Of a DNA stretch of 64,000 nucleotides, positions 1 to 6,824 are shown one piece after another. The stretch covers positions 3,122,439-3,186,438 of the forward strand of contig NZ_CP007595.1 in assembly GCF_000785535.1 (NCBI RefSeq), given 5' to 3'. The stretch comes from Arthrobacter sp. PAMC 25486 (GTDB lineage Bacteria > Actinomycetota > Actinomycetes > Actinomycetales > Micrococcaceae). The notes under the pieces were generated by a model. The model was not told the origin of the DNA. It saw nothing but the letters and a program-made list of their open reading frames with translations, and did not search any database. Within the stretch, counting starts at the first letter, position 1, and each line of letters starts with the position of its first letter. The position numbers and the translations under genes are program-made.

Positions 1-2
1 GG

Positions 3-347
3 TTGAACCCCGCGGTTGCCATTAGCGTGGCGGTGGTGGGAAACATTGTCTCCATGCTGATCTTCGTCCTCAGTGCGCACGGGGTTCGGGCCAAGGCCAC
101 CGCGGGCAAGGCGCCGAAGGAGTTGACCCCGCGCCGGGCCAAACTGCGCAACGCCTTCGACAAGTACGGTGTTGCGGGTGTCAGCCTGGCCGGCCAAGCC
201 ATTCTGCCCAGCCAGATTACCTCGGCCGCCATGGTCTCCTTTGGGGCGCCGAAGAATGCCGTCATCCTGTGGCAGGTCATTTCCATCATCATCTGGGGCA
301 CCGCATTTGGCATCCTCGCCAGTTTGGGTGTCGCGCTGATTGGCTAG
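3..347 (+). CDS. Small multidrug-efflux-type membrane protein, 5' truncated by window edge
   Basis: The reading frame is open at the left edge, and the TTG at base 3 is probably an internal codon rather than the start. About 114 residues remain, with hydrophobic segments near residues 5-27 and 85-112. Between them lies a basic cytoplasmic stretch containing ELTPRRAKLRNAFDKYG, then a conserved-looking GVSLAGQAILPSQITSA segment. This pattern recalls proteins named small multidrug efflux protein in Arthrobacter, but that name is from memory and transport has not been inferred from any catalytic motif. The family is expected to have another one or two N-terminal membrane segments, now outside the window. 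The stop is TAG at 345-347. Confidence 0.55.
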   Translation: MNPAVAISVAVVGNIVSMLIFVLSAHGVRAKATAGKAPKELTPRRAKLRNAFDKYGVAGVSLAGQAILPSQITSAAMVSFGAPKNAVILWQVISIIIWGTAFGILASLGVALIG

Positions 348-398
348 ACCTGTACGACGGCGGCGCCCGGGCGGGGACCTGCCTTCCGTCCCAGCCGC

Positions 399-1058
399 TC
401 AGGCGACCGTGATGCCCAGGTGCGCTGCCAAGATGGGTGCCAGCAGTCCCAGCTGGTAGTCGTCAATCACGACGCCGGACAGGGAGCCAATGCCGTTGAG
501 CGTGCGGAAGTCTGTGGTGCGGAGATCAACGTCCTTCAGAGTTGCCTGCTGCAGGTCGAGGGTGCCGATCCGGCAGTTCTGCAAGGCCAAGCGGGTGACG
601 TTGGCCCCGCCCAGGTCCAGTTCTCCGATGATGCAATCGCTGATTTGCAGGTCGATGATCTTGGAGGCGCGCAGGTTCAGGAAGTCGATCTTGCCGCCGT
701 CAATCCGCACCGATTGCCAGCTGCTGTCGTAGAGTTCGGCTGAACCCCATCGCGGGGACGTTATTTCCGTGTCCCGCCAGCTAGTCCGGGCGCCCTTCAT
801 GATCGGGGCGAAGCTGTCATTGATGACCGAGCCGCGGAAGCGTACGCCACGCAATTCAGCATCGTTGAGTGTTGGGCTGTTGAGCTCGCACTCCAGAAAG
901 TCCGTAGAGGTCAGGTTGGTTTCATCGAAGGCGGTCCGGTCAAACCGCTGGCCGTCATAGGTCTCGCCGGGGCCAAAGAACGCATCGTCGTTGTCCGCCA
1001 GGTCATGGAGGTCAAGTGGAGTGAGCCGGGGTGCGCGCGGTGCATTCTTCGAAGCCAT
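399..1058 (-). CDS. Pentapeptide-repeat-like protein
   Basis: This is a 219-residue soluble protein. From about residue 40 onward it shows pentapeptide-repeat spacing, with Leu/Phe/Ile at every fifth position (for example FDETNLTSTDFLECELNSP and later LDLGGANVTRLALQNCRIG). Such repeats form a right-handed quadrilateral beta helix, and the role is usually unknown. A longer start at 1112 would add 18 residues and overlap the upstream cold-shock-like ORF by eight bases. I prefer the ATG at 1058 because a TACCCT hexamer lies exactly six bases upstream (1065-1070), giving a leaderless arrangement, and because the extra residues look non-coding. Pentapeptide protection of gyrase (Qnr/MfpA) is possible but not supported by specific residues. 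Confidence 0.75.
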   Translation of the reverse strand: MASKNAPRAPRLTPLDLHDLADNDDAFFGPGETYDGQRFDRTAFDETNLTSTDFLECELNSPTLNDAELRGVRFRGSVINDSFAPIMKGARTSWRDTEITSPRWGSAELYDSSWQSVRIDGGKIDFLNLRASKIIDLQISDCIIGELDLGGANVTRLALQNCRIGTLDLQQATLKDVDLRTTDFRTLNGIGSLSGVVIDDYQLGLLAPILAAHLGITVA

Positions 1059-1064
1059 GTACCA

Positions 1065-1070
1065 AGGGTA
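1065..1070 (-). promoter_or_regulatory. -10 hexamer TACCCT for the pentapeptide gene
   Basis: TACCCT is followed by six bases and then the ATG at 1058, matching the TANNNT-N6/7-RTG layout of leaderless actinobacterial transcripts. No clear -35 is visible. Confidence 0.45.
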
Positions 1071-1104
1071 TCCGGCAGCGGATTTTGCGGGATTCTGATA
1101 ATCC

Positions 1105-1401
1105 TCAGTCATCGAAGCGGATGCTCAACCCGGATCTGTACGCATCACCGGCGTCTGCCGCGGGTGCCCCCGCTGCGGGATCGGCTCCGGCCGGCCATGC
1201 CCGGGTTGCCCGAAAGTTGTAACCGTCCTGTTCGGCGGCTTCCCACTCGAGCGCGACTTCCTGCCCGGGCGCCAACGTGCGAAACCCCTGCAGTGCCACG
1301 GCCGAAAAATGGGCCCAGCAGCCGCCCGGAGTCTGCTCCGAGTCGATGACGCCCCAGCCTTCGTCATCGTGCCAAATAACGGACGGTTCCTGAGGTCTCA
1401 G
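1105..1401 (-). CDS. Cold-shock-domain-like protein with no canonical start codon
   Basis: The frame encodes VIWHDDEGWGVIDS, then GGCWAHFSAV and ALEWEAAEQDGYNFRATRAWP. This is the layout of a CspA-type nucleic-acid-binding OB fold: an aromatic first strand, a GWGVI core in place of GFGFI, the HFS motif in place of VHFS, and the final RA.RAWP strand. No ATG, GTG or TTG exists in frame upstream of the conserved core. The first GTG, at 1299, falls in the middle of the domain. I place the start at CTG 1399-1401 because a TAAGCT hexamer lies seven bases before it (1409-1414), as in leaderless genes nearby. ATT at 1375-1377 is an alternative. The frame is continuous back to the stop codon of the upstream ASCH gene, so readthrough is formally possible. 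Confidence 0.5.
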   Translation of the reverse strand: MRPQEPSVIWHDDEGWGVIDSEQTPGGCWAHFSAVALQGFRTLAPGQEVALEWEAAEQDGYNFRATRAWPAGADPAAGAPAADAGDAYRSGLSIRFDD

Positions 1402-1408
1402 TGGCGCC

Positions 1409-1414
1409 AGCTTA
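1409..1414 (-). promoter_or_regulatory. Candidate -10 hexamer TAAGCT for the cold-shock-like ORF
   Basis: The hexamer fits TANNNT and ends seven bases before a CTG codon at 1401. It is the main reason for proposing a leaderless CTG start. Confidence 0.3.
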
Positions 1415-1434
1415 AGGGAAATGTGACGGACTGG

Positions 1435-1884
1435 CTATGGCAGCCGGGCGATGACCTTGAAGCGTTGGAGCACCAGCATCGTGGAGTCATCCACCGTGAA
1501 TTCCGGGTCCTTCATGGCCGCTCTCATGTCAGGGGAATGCCAAAAGTCTTCATGGCCGGCCCGCCACTGGGCCACGGTGGTGAAGCCTTCACCCTCGTCG
1601 ACGGCGTGCTGCAGATCGACGTCCGCCAGCCTGTCCATGCGAACCTCGGTCATTTCGATGACGGCTACGCCGTGGCCCGCGGAGTCCACCACCACTTCCC
1701 GTTCGCCCACGCGGGGCAGCTTTTCCTGTTCCACCTCAAATTCAATGAGTGTGGCCGTGGTGGAGATTTTTGACCCATCCAAAATCGCCGCAATGAGCTT
1801 CTCGCGCAGCGGACCCGGGAAAGCGAATTCGCAGATCGGAAGCCCGGCGAATTCCGGCGCGGTTCTGAGGTCTTTGCTGGTCAT
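1435..1884 (-). CDS. ASCH domain protein
   Basis: This is a 149-residue protein of the ASCH (activating signal cointegrator homology) superfamily, a PUA-like fold thought to bind RNA. Signature stretches are FAFPGPLREKLIAAILDGSKISTTA near the N-terminus, the VGEREVVVDSAGHGVAVIEM strand pair, and the DEGEGFTTVAQWRAGHEDFW segment that lines the putative ligand groove. The start at ATG 1884 is chosen over an in-frame TTG at 1890 because a TAGGCT hexamer sits six bases upstream at 1891-1896. The stop is TAG at 1435-1437, directly followed in the same frame by the cold-shock-like ORF. The molecular function is unknown. Confidence 0.85.
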   Translation of the reverse strand: MTSKDLRTAPEFAGLPICEFAFPGPLREKLIAAILDGSKISTTATLIEFEVEQEKLPRVGEREVVVDSAGHGVAVIEMTEVRMDRLADVDLQHAVDEGEGFTTVAQWRAGHEDFWHSPDMRAAMKDPEFTVDDSTMLVLQRFKVIARLP

Positions 1885-1890
1885 GCCCAA

Positions 1891-1896
1891 AGCCTA
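1891..1896 (-). promoter_or_regulatory. -10 hexamer TAGGCT, leaderless ASCH gene
   Basis: TAGGCT is separated by six bases from ATG 1884, and no Shine-Dalgarno is possible in that gap. The same hexamer recurs before several other genes in the window. Confidence 0.5.
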
Positions 1897-2144
1897 CTGC
1901 GCGACCCGACGCTCCTTATTTGGCGCAACTGTGCCATATGTCCGGGGGCTGGTTGCAAGAAGCGTGAAGACCGGCCCAGGGTCTACGCGGGTGAGAGGAA
2001 ACTGTCGTATTACTAACAGCATATTTCGGGTGGGCTGACGCGGTCACACTTCCGTCAGTAACCGTGTCCTCGTCCCACATGCAAGCGGACCACCTTCACC
2101 GCACGTGGACAGTCGGAACACGAATCGCCTAATGCCTGAGGCAG

Positions 2145-2552
2145 CTACAAGTAGTGTCCCGTATAGGGTTCGCGACGTTCATAGAAACGATGCGCATCTT
2201 CTCAAACTTTGTCGCTGGTCAACTGGACCAAGGCAACAATGCGGCGACGGCCCTCAGCGACAGTCCAGTTCATCATCTCTGAGCCAAGTTCGTTGCCACG
2301 CAGTCGCTCATGTACCCGGACTGCTTCCACGATCAGTCGTGTCGCGCCTGACCGTGCGAGACCGGGAATGACGGTCAACTGCATGGTTACGATATCGGTT
2401 TCGGTCTCATCGACCGCAACTAACAGTAGTTGTGCGGGGTCGGCATCGATTGCATGGAAGGCGGCCAGACACAGGGAGCGATGCTCAGGCGCCGCGGAAC
2501 TTTCGGCCCGTCGAATGGGGTCGTTGGCCCGAAGGTTGTTGGTGGCGAGTCG
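2145..2552 (-). pseudogene. Broken GNAT acetyltransferase remnant
   Basis: The minus frame below 2552 reads through FHAIDADPAQLLLVAVDETETD, then TMQLTVIPGLARSGATRLI, EAVRVHERLRGNELGSEM and ALVQLTSDKV. This is the body of a GNAT N-acetyltransferase, including the acetyl-CoA loop region (VRVHERLRGNELG). A TGA at 2202-2204 replaces what is probably an arginine codon. The frame then continues with EDAHRFYER, the normal family ending motif, before sequence similarity stops and TAG follows at 2145. The N-terminus is also missing: the frame opens from a TAA at 2553-2555 just past the TetR gene and has no suitable start. I read this as a decayed gene truncated at both ends, not as a functional short protein. 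Confidence 0.75.
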
Positions 2553-2555
2553 GAG

Positions 2556-3104
2556 TTAGGCGATCAGCAGTTGAGCTGCTGCACCTTTCGCCTGTGCGGC
2601 GGCATCTGCGTTACCCGATATCCCTGCGGTTACCATGCAGCCCTCAACCAGGAGGAATACCCCATCGGCCACTGATCGTGATGCTCCTGCCTCCGATACC
2701 ACCTCGTTCACATAGTTTCGAAGCCGTGTCTTGTGTCGACGTACTGCGTCAGCGACATCTGACGAGCTTGCGCCGAGCTCGCCGAAAGCGTTGATCCATG
2801 CGCAACCTCGGTGCCCTTCGCCTGCAAGCCAGCTAGCCAGCCAATCGAAGATCGCCAGCACCCGACTCTCCGACTGTGTTTCGCGGTCAACTCGCCGTGC
2901 GAGCGAGGCATGCCATCGATCGTCGCGTCGATCGAGCATAGCGACCGCGATCGCGTCCTTACCTTCGAACAGAGAGTAGATGCGCTTCAACGGCATGCCA
3001 GATGAGGAACGAAGGGCATCCATCCCAACGGTTTGGAATCCGCGTTCGTAGAACAGTTTCTCTGCTGCGTCCAACAGCTGATCGACTTCGGGGCGAGACG
3101 TCAT
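2556..3104 (-). CDS. TetR family transcriptional regulator
   Basis: This 182-residue protein has an N-terminal TetR DNA-binding domain (VDQLLDAAEKLFYERGFQTVGMDALR, then GMPLKRIYSLFEGKDAIAVAML with the recognition helix around residues 35-48). A C-terminal ligand and dimerisation domain carries AWINAFGELG, typical of the TetR_C group. It is transcribed divergently from the HPP-family gene at 3205, and the two 16-bp palindromes at 3134-3149 and 3168-3183 in the gap are its likely operators. It probably represses both genes. The inducer cannot be read from sequence. The start at ATG 3104 has AAGGA further upstream. Confidence 0.88.
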   Translation of the reverse strand: MTSRPEVDQLLDAAEKLFYERGFQTVGMDALRSSSGMPLKRIYSLFEGKDAIAVAMLDRRDDRWHASLARRVDRETQSESRVLAIFDWLASWLAGEGHRGCAWINAFGELGASSSDVADAVRRHKTRLRNYVNEVVSEAGASRSVADGVFLLVEGCMVTAGISGNADAAAQAKGAAAQLLIA

Positions 3105-3133
3105 GACTTGTCACTATCCTTCGAATTTGCTCT

Positions 3134-3149
3134 GAGAACGTTCGTTCTC
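3134..3149. promoter_or_regulatory. TetR-type operator 1
   Basis: The sequence gagaacgttcgttctc has 7-bp inverted arms (gagaacg/cgttctc) around two central bases. It shares both arms with operator 2 and lies in the tetR-HPP divergent region. Confidence 0.7.
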
Positions 3150-3167
3150 TATGCTATCAAATTACCG

Positions 3168-3183
3168 GAGAACGATCGTTCTC
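3168..3183. promoter_or_regulatory. TetR-type operator 2
   Basis: The sequence gagaacgatcgttctc is a perfect 16-bp palindrome, centred 34 bp (about three helical turns) from operator 1. It lies about 20 bases before the proposed HPP start. Confidence 0.7.
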
Positions 3184-3204
3184 ACATTCAGAAGGAGTGC
3201 AGCT

Positions 3205-3705
3205 GTGGCATCGGACGTAAAACAGATCCTGGCCAGCAAGGCCCCCGCGCGCCCGACCATGACCATACTGCTGGTCGCGACGCTCACGTCGACCGTAGCT
3301 CTCGTGACCCTTGTTGGACTAGGCATCCTGACTGGGCACCTTCTGCTCATCCCGCCCATGGCTGCCAGCATGGCACTCGTCGCCGGCGCGCCGTCTTTGC
3401 CATTGTCTCAGCCTCGAAATGTCATCGGCGGCCAGGTGATCTCGGCCATCGTGGGCGTCACGGTCGGACTGGCTAGCCACTCGCTCTGGGCGGCTGCTAT
3501 CGCTGGAGGTCTCGCGCTCGGGGCAATGCTGCTGACGCGCACGTCGCATTCTCCAGCCGCTGCAACTGCCGTCATCGGGGCAATGGCCGTGGATGGTCAG
3601 CTCTCCTTTGTCGCCTGCGCCGGATTCGCGGCTATCGTGCTCGTACTGTTCGGACTGTCCCGCTCCGCTTTCAGGCGTACGACGTATCCGCTGTACTGGT
3701 GGTAG
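3205..3705 (+). CDS. HPP family integral membrane protein
   Basis: The product has 166 residues with four or five hydrophobic helices (about residues 20-42, 48-66, 78-95, 96-112 and 130-150). It contains the HPP-family signature pattern GHLLLIPPMAASMALV with SQPRNVIGGQVISA, and later HSPAAATAVIGAM. Some HPP proteins transport nitrite in chloroplasts and cyanobacteria. The substrate here is unknown. I chose GTG 3205 because AGAAGGAG lies at a proper distance upstream. A longer frame from 3151 would run through the second operator. It is divergent from the TetR gene and probably its regulatory target. Confidence 0.8.
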   Translation: MASDVKQILASKAPARPTMTILLVATLTSTVALVTLVGLGILTGHLLLIPPMAASMALVAGAPSLPLSQPRNVIGGQVISAIVGVTVGLASHSLWAAAIAGGLALGAMLLTRTSHSPAAATAVIGAMAVDGQLSFVACAGFAAIVLVLFGLSRSAFRRTTYPLYWW

Positions 3706-3883
3706 ACGCTGCTGTCAAAAACACTATGGCCTCATAAAACCAACCATTCCCCTAAACGGTTCGGCAATCGGGCCGAACGACAGAGTTGCAGATTGCGACG
3801 TGGACACGCGTGGATGCAAAGTGAAACCGTGAAATAAGGAACTCCCTTTCAACTCTGTTGCGGGAACCTGACAGAGTTAGCGC

Positions 3884-4045
3884 ATGGATATCACCTGGCT
3901 CCTCGTCGTACTCATTCTCATTGTCTTGTTCGCGAGCATCAGCATCGTCGGTGCGCTGCGTCGGATTCGTGCTGCGAGCGAAAAAGCACTCGCGATACTT
4001 GAGGACCAGTCCGCTCGGCAGGCCACGGAGAACTCGTCCCAGTAG
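3884..4045 (+). CDS. 53-residue single-span membrane protein
   Basis: The short frame starts at ATG 3884 with MDITWLLVVLILIVLF and continues to residue 53. It has one N-terminal membrane helix (about residues 4-24), a basic stretch (LRRIRAASEKAL) and a charged, probably helical tail. Composition and hydropathy are coherent, but no strong ribosome-binding site is seen and I recognise no family. It lies in the accessory patch after the HPP gene. Confidence 0.5.
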   Translation: MDITWLLVVLILIVLFASISIVGALRRIRAASEKALAILEDQSARQATENSSQ

Positions 4046-4093
4046 CCGTTCCCCTTACGGGGCGCTCGACGTCAAATTATTGGCTCGCCCGAT

Positions 4094-4966
4094 TTAAGGG
4101 GTCAAGATAGCCGACAGCTCCCGGCTGAGGTTTTCCTGCGCCCGGGCGGCCCACAATTCCTTGCCCTTGGCTGTGTGGAACAGCGGCTGCAGCGCCAGTA
4201 ATTGACGCACGACGGCGGCCCTCCCCTTGGCAAAATCACCCTCCGACACGTGGGCATAGTCCCTCCGCACTCCGGAAACGTAGCGGGAGTAGGCTTGCGG
4301 CTCACCGCCGAGGATGGCCAGGTCGGCGTCGCACAGGAGATGTCCGGCGATGTCGCCGGTAGCGGGGGAGTGGGTGGCTGTCAGCCTGACCAGGCGGCCA
4401 ACCTCCGCCGTTTCGTCAACTGACAGCAGCTTGTTTAAGCGCGCTTGTGCCAAAACGGCGGAATCCTCCTCGTCGGCAGCCGTGCCGTTGTAGACGGCGT
4501 CGTGAAACCAGGCAGCCAGCGCAACGGGCCGGGGCGTCTGGTGCCCGGTCAAGGCGTCCAGCGCCTCCAAGACCGCCAGCAGATGTGTGGCGGAATGGTA
4601 GTGGCGGTGGGGTTCGCTCCATCGCCCCAGTAGTTCGGCACCCAGCCCCGGCTGCCTCGGCATGAGTGCGTTCCAGCGCAGCTCCAAAACTGTGGACACG
4701 GATTTGACTCGGTACTTGGCCTTGATGCGCAGGCCCGATGCCACCAGGATGCGTGCCAACTCCTTGCCGGAAATTGGTACGGCCCCCGCTGCCATAAGAT
4801 CCAGGTAGAGCCGCTCGGGCACGTCGTAGTGGTCAAGGTCAAAGGCGCGTTCCGCAACTCCGTTAGCCGCGGCGAAGGCGTGCAGTTCCGCGACCGAGGT
4901 GTCGGAGATCAGGTGCGAGAACACCGTCCCGTGTGCCGGCCAAAAGGGTGGATCGATGAAGATCAT
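4094..4966 (-). CDS. DUF4031-HD domain fusion protein
   Basis: The 290-residue protein has two parts. Residues 1 to about 85 match DUF4031, starting MIFIDPPFWPAHGTVFSHL and including FDLDHYDVPERLY. Residues about 95-290 form an HD-type metal-dependent phosphohydrolase-like domain with HRHYHSATHLLAVLEAL, then AAWFHDAVYNG (the HD pair), ATHSP and LCDADLAILG. The second half therefore keeps the metal-binding His and Asp residues expected for hydrolysis of a phosphate ester or nucleotide. No substrate can be named. A TAAACT hexamer six bases before ATG 4966 suggests a leaderless transcript. Confidence 0.82.
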   Translation of the reverse strand: MIFIDPPFWPAHGTVFSHLISDTSVAELHAFAAANGVAERAFDLDHYDVPERLYLDLMAAGAVPISGKELARILVASGLRIKAKYRVKSVSTVLELRWNALMPRQPGLGAELLGRWSEPHRHYHSATHLLAVLEALDALTGHQTPRPVALAAWFHDAVYNGTAADEEDSAVLAQARLNKLLSVDETAEVGRLVRLTATHSPATGDIAGHLLCDADLAILGGEPQAYSRYVSGVRRDYAHVSEGDFAKGRAAVVRQLLALQPLFHTAKGKELWAARAQENLSRELSAILTP

Positions 4967-4972
4967 GGCCTT

Positions 4973-4978
4973 AGTTTA
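4973..4978 (-). promoter_or_regulatory. -10 hexamer TAAACT, leaderless DUF4031-HD gene
   Basis: TAAACT is followed by six bases (AAGGCC) and ATG 4966. Confidence 0.5.
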
Positions 4979-5075
4979 GGCGCCCGGGTGGAACTGCCGG
5001 GGCGAACCGCGGCCGGGCCGAGGGGACAGGAGGCGCGGCGGCGGGGTGGATGCCGTGGTTTGCGGGGAACCCGGA

Positions 5076-5285
5076 CTAGGATCCGAGTTCGGCCTCGTCG
5101 TAGTCGAACAGTTCCTCGATGCTGGTGCTGAAGGTTCGGGCCAGTCGAAACGCCAGCGGGAGACTGGGGTTGTACTTGCCCCGCTCCAGGGCTATGACCG
5201 TCTGCCGGGAGACGCCAAGCGTTGACGCGAGCTGCTCCTGCGACCAGCCGGCAGCCTTTCTTGACTCTGAGATTTGGTTCTTCAA
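5076..5285 (-). CDS. Small XRE-family HTH regulator
   Basis: This 69-residue protein is essentially one helix-turn-helix domain: MKNQISESRKAAGWSQEQLA, then GVSRQTVIALERGKYNPSL and a short SIEELFDYD tail. It is the YozG/XRE type that commonly accompanies a small membrane protein. Its ATG (5283-5285) overlaps the stop of the upstream membrane gene by four bases (ATGA), so the pair is translationally coupled. It probably autoregulates the pair, perhaps through the inverted repeat at 5729-5763. Confidence 0.9.
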   Translation of the reverse strand: MKNQISESRKAAGWSQEQLASTLGVSRQTVIALERGKYNPSLPLAFRLARTFSTSIEELFDYDEAELGS

Positions 5286-5692
5286 GACCGGGCTTCCGCA
5301 AGGAGGTTGCGCTTGGCCCGGTGGTAGCGGAACCAGAATGCCGAGATGGCCAGGATGAGGGTGACCAGCATGGCCAGGGCGGCGAATGCTGAATCGGCAA
5401 AGATCGCCACCGCCGCAAGGGTGGCCACCAGGATCACGAGGGTGTCGATGTAGGCGGCAGACTGGGCCTGCGTGGCCACTTCCTTCTCAAAGCTGCCCTC
5501 GGCCTGCTCCAGTGTCCGCGCCTGGTGGCGCTTCTTCAGGAACATGACCGTCATGCCCGTCGCAAAGACCACGACGGATGAGAGAATGCGCGGCAGCACA
5601 TCATTGGGCGGTTCGGCGGCGACCGCCCAAGCCGTCAGGATGGCCAGCACTGCAAGTGCGATGGCGACGACACTGATGAATTGTTTCTTCAT
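5282..5692 (-). CDS. Small membrane protein paired with an HTH regulator
   Basis: The product has 136 residues and four predicted membrane segments (about residues 5-25, 33-50, 78-95 and 98-118). A charged loop lies between the second and third (KKRHQARTLEQAEGSFEKEVATQ). The start ATG 5692 is supported by GGAG at a good distance. A longer frame from 5746 would run into the inverted repeat upstream. Small membrane proteins of this kind in two-gene units with a YozG-type regulator are widespread in Gram-positives, but their role is unknown. Confidence 0.8.
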   Translation of the reverse strand: MKKQFISVVAIALAVLAILTAWAVAAEPPNDVLPRILSSVVVFATGMTVMFLKKRHQARTLEQAEGSFEKEVATQAQSAAYIDTLVILVATLAAVAIFADSAFAALAMLVTLILAISAFWFRYHRAKRNLLAEARS

Positions 5693-5728
5693 GCCCCAGC
5701 TCCGATACTTCGATGATATATGTAAAGC

Positions 5729-5763
5729 AACCTTGACATATTGCATGTAATGATGTCAAGGTT
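5729..5763. promoter_or_regulatory. 11-bp inverted repeat upstream of the membrane/HTH pair
   Basis: The arms aaccttgacat (5729-5739) and atgtcaaggtt (5753-5763) are perfectly complementary across 13 bases. The repeat lies between the MerR gene and the pair. The half-site CCTTGAC also occurs in the MerR promoter at 6592-6616, so either regulator could bind here. Confidence 0.55.
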
Positions 5764-5798
5764 ACTTTACTTTTCTTAGAAGGCGGGACCGTAGGGCT

Positions 5799-6578
5799 CT
5801 ATAGTTCCCGTTCCGCATAGACGCCCAGCGCATCGCTAACAAACTGAGCACCCGCCACGCCGCCGTAATTCGCGGCAAAGCGCTCGTCCGCAACATACAT
5901 TTCCGCAAGGCCCAAAACGTAGCCGCGTACGTCCCCGCCGGGTGCGGCGGCCGGAGTTCCTGGTATCGAAGAAAGCCAATCAACGTGGCGCCGCGCCAGC
6001 TCCTGCGCTTCGGGCGATGACGGCACGGTGCCGCCGGACGACAGGGCAAGCCAGTCGTTGTTCAGTGCCGCAACCTGGGCTTTCCATGTGGACTGACCGG
6101 AGGAATCCTTGCCGCGCCACCACGCGTCGCTCTGCGCATACGCCTCCGTGCCCCAGCGCTGTTCCACCTCTTCCTTGTGGTGAGTGTGGTCAAAACCGTC
6201 AAGCATGTCCTTTGCCATGATTCCCTCTCCCGCAGCCTCTGCTGCAATGGTCCTTTCAACTGACGCGATGAGCCGCGACAGTCGTTCCTGTTCGCCCCGC
6301 AGCAACGCAACATGGGTCCGCAGTGCCGAAGTTGCCGAGCTTTCTTGCGCCAAGACGGTAGAAATCGCGGGCAAGCCCAGTCCCAATTCGCGCAGCAGCA
6401 AAATACGTTGCAGCCGCGCCAGTGCGGTCTGGTTGTAGTGCCGGTACCCGTTGCCGGCAATGCGGCTCGGCACCAGCAGTCCGATGGAGTCGTAATGCCG
6501 CAGTGTTCGGCTGGTGGTTCCAGCCAGGGCTGCAATTTCCTGGATTGACCAGTCCGACGGGGCCTCTTCGATGCTCAT
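5799..6578 (-). CDS. TipA-type MerR family regulator
   Basis: The 259-residue protein begins with a MerR winged-helix domain (WSIQEIAALAGTTSRTLRHYDSIGLL, then GNGYRHYNQTALARLQRI). A coiled dimerisation helix follows (LRTHVALLRGEQERLSRLIASVE). The C-terminal TipAS-type domain from about residue 125 includes MLDGFDHTHHKEEVEQRWG and AYAQSDAWW. TipAS domains bind structurally varied antibiotics in Streptomyces TipAL. The start ATG 6578 is preferred over a longer frame because a complete MerR-type promoter lies just upstream, with its -10 seven bases before the ATG. The gene is therefore probably leaderless and autoregulated. Confidence 0.88.
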   Translation of the reverse strand: MSIEEAPSDWSIQEIAALAGTTSRTLRHYDSIGLLVPSRIAGNGYRHYNQTALARLQRILLLRELGLGLPAISTVLAQESSATSALRTHVALLRGEQERLSRLIASVERTIAAEAAGEGIMAKDMLDGFDHTHHKEEVEQRWGTEAYAQSDAWWRGKDSSGQSTWKAQVAALNNDWLALSSGGTVPSSPEAQELARRHVDWLSSIPGTPAAAPGGDVRGYVLGLAEMYVADERFAANYGGVAGAQFVSDALGVYAEREL

Positions 6579-6585
6579 GCAAGCA

Positions 6586-6616
6586 ACTCTAAAGGTTGAC
6601 GCAACGTCAAGGTCAA
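6586..6616 (-). promoter_or_regulatory. MerR-type promoter with 19-bp spacer and internal dyad
   Basis: On the minus strand a -35 TTGACC (6611-6616) and a -10 TAGAGT (6586-6591) are 19 bases apart, longer than the usual 17. The spacer contains the dyad TTGACG-TTG-CGTCAA. Overlong spacers with a central dyad are the hallmark of promoters twisted into activity by MerR proteins. The -10 lies seven bases before ATG 6578. Confidence 0.8.
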
Positions 6617-6824
6617 GGCCTGTTTTCGCCAAGAAAAATTGTGGCGCCGGCTGAGCGGCCGGTCCACGCAATGTGGCTCACGCCACGCGTGCCCTTCGTG
6701 CTGTTCCCTGCTTTCTGCGAGAGCATGGGATTGTCAGCTACTTCGGGGGACCCGGTGGTTCTGCACGGCACGAAGCAGTGCAGTTTGGCCGAGTCTTCAA
6801 TAATGAAAATCTTGAGGAGCAATC

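Noticed and set aside
2000..2170. IS end near the break of the GNAT pseudogene (gtagtgtcccgtataggg)
   Set aside because: No matching inverted end, target duplication or transposase fragment is visible.
2202..2204. TGA in the GNAT remnant as selenocysteine or a programmed stop
   Set aside because: No selenocysteine insertion structure is evident, the residue is normally Arg, and both gene ends are also missing.
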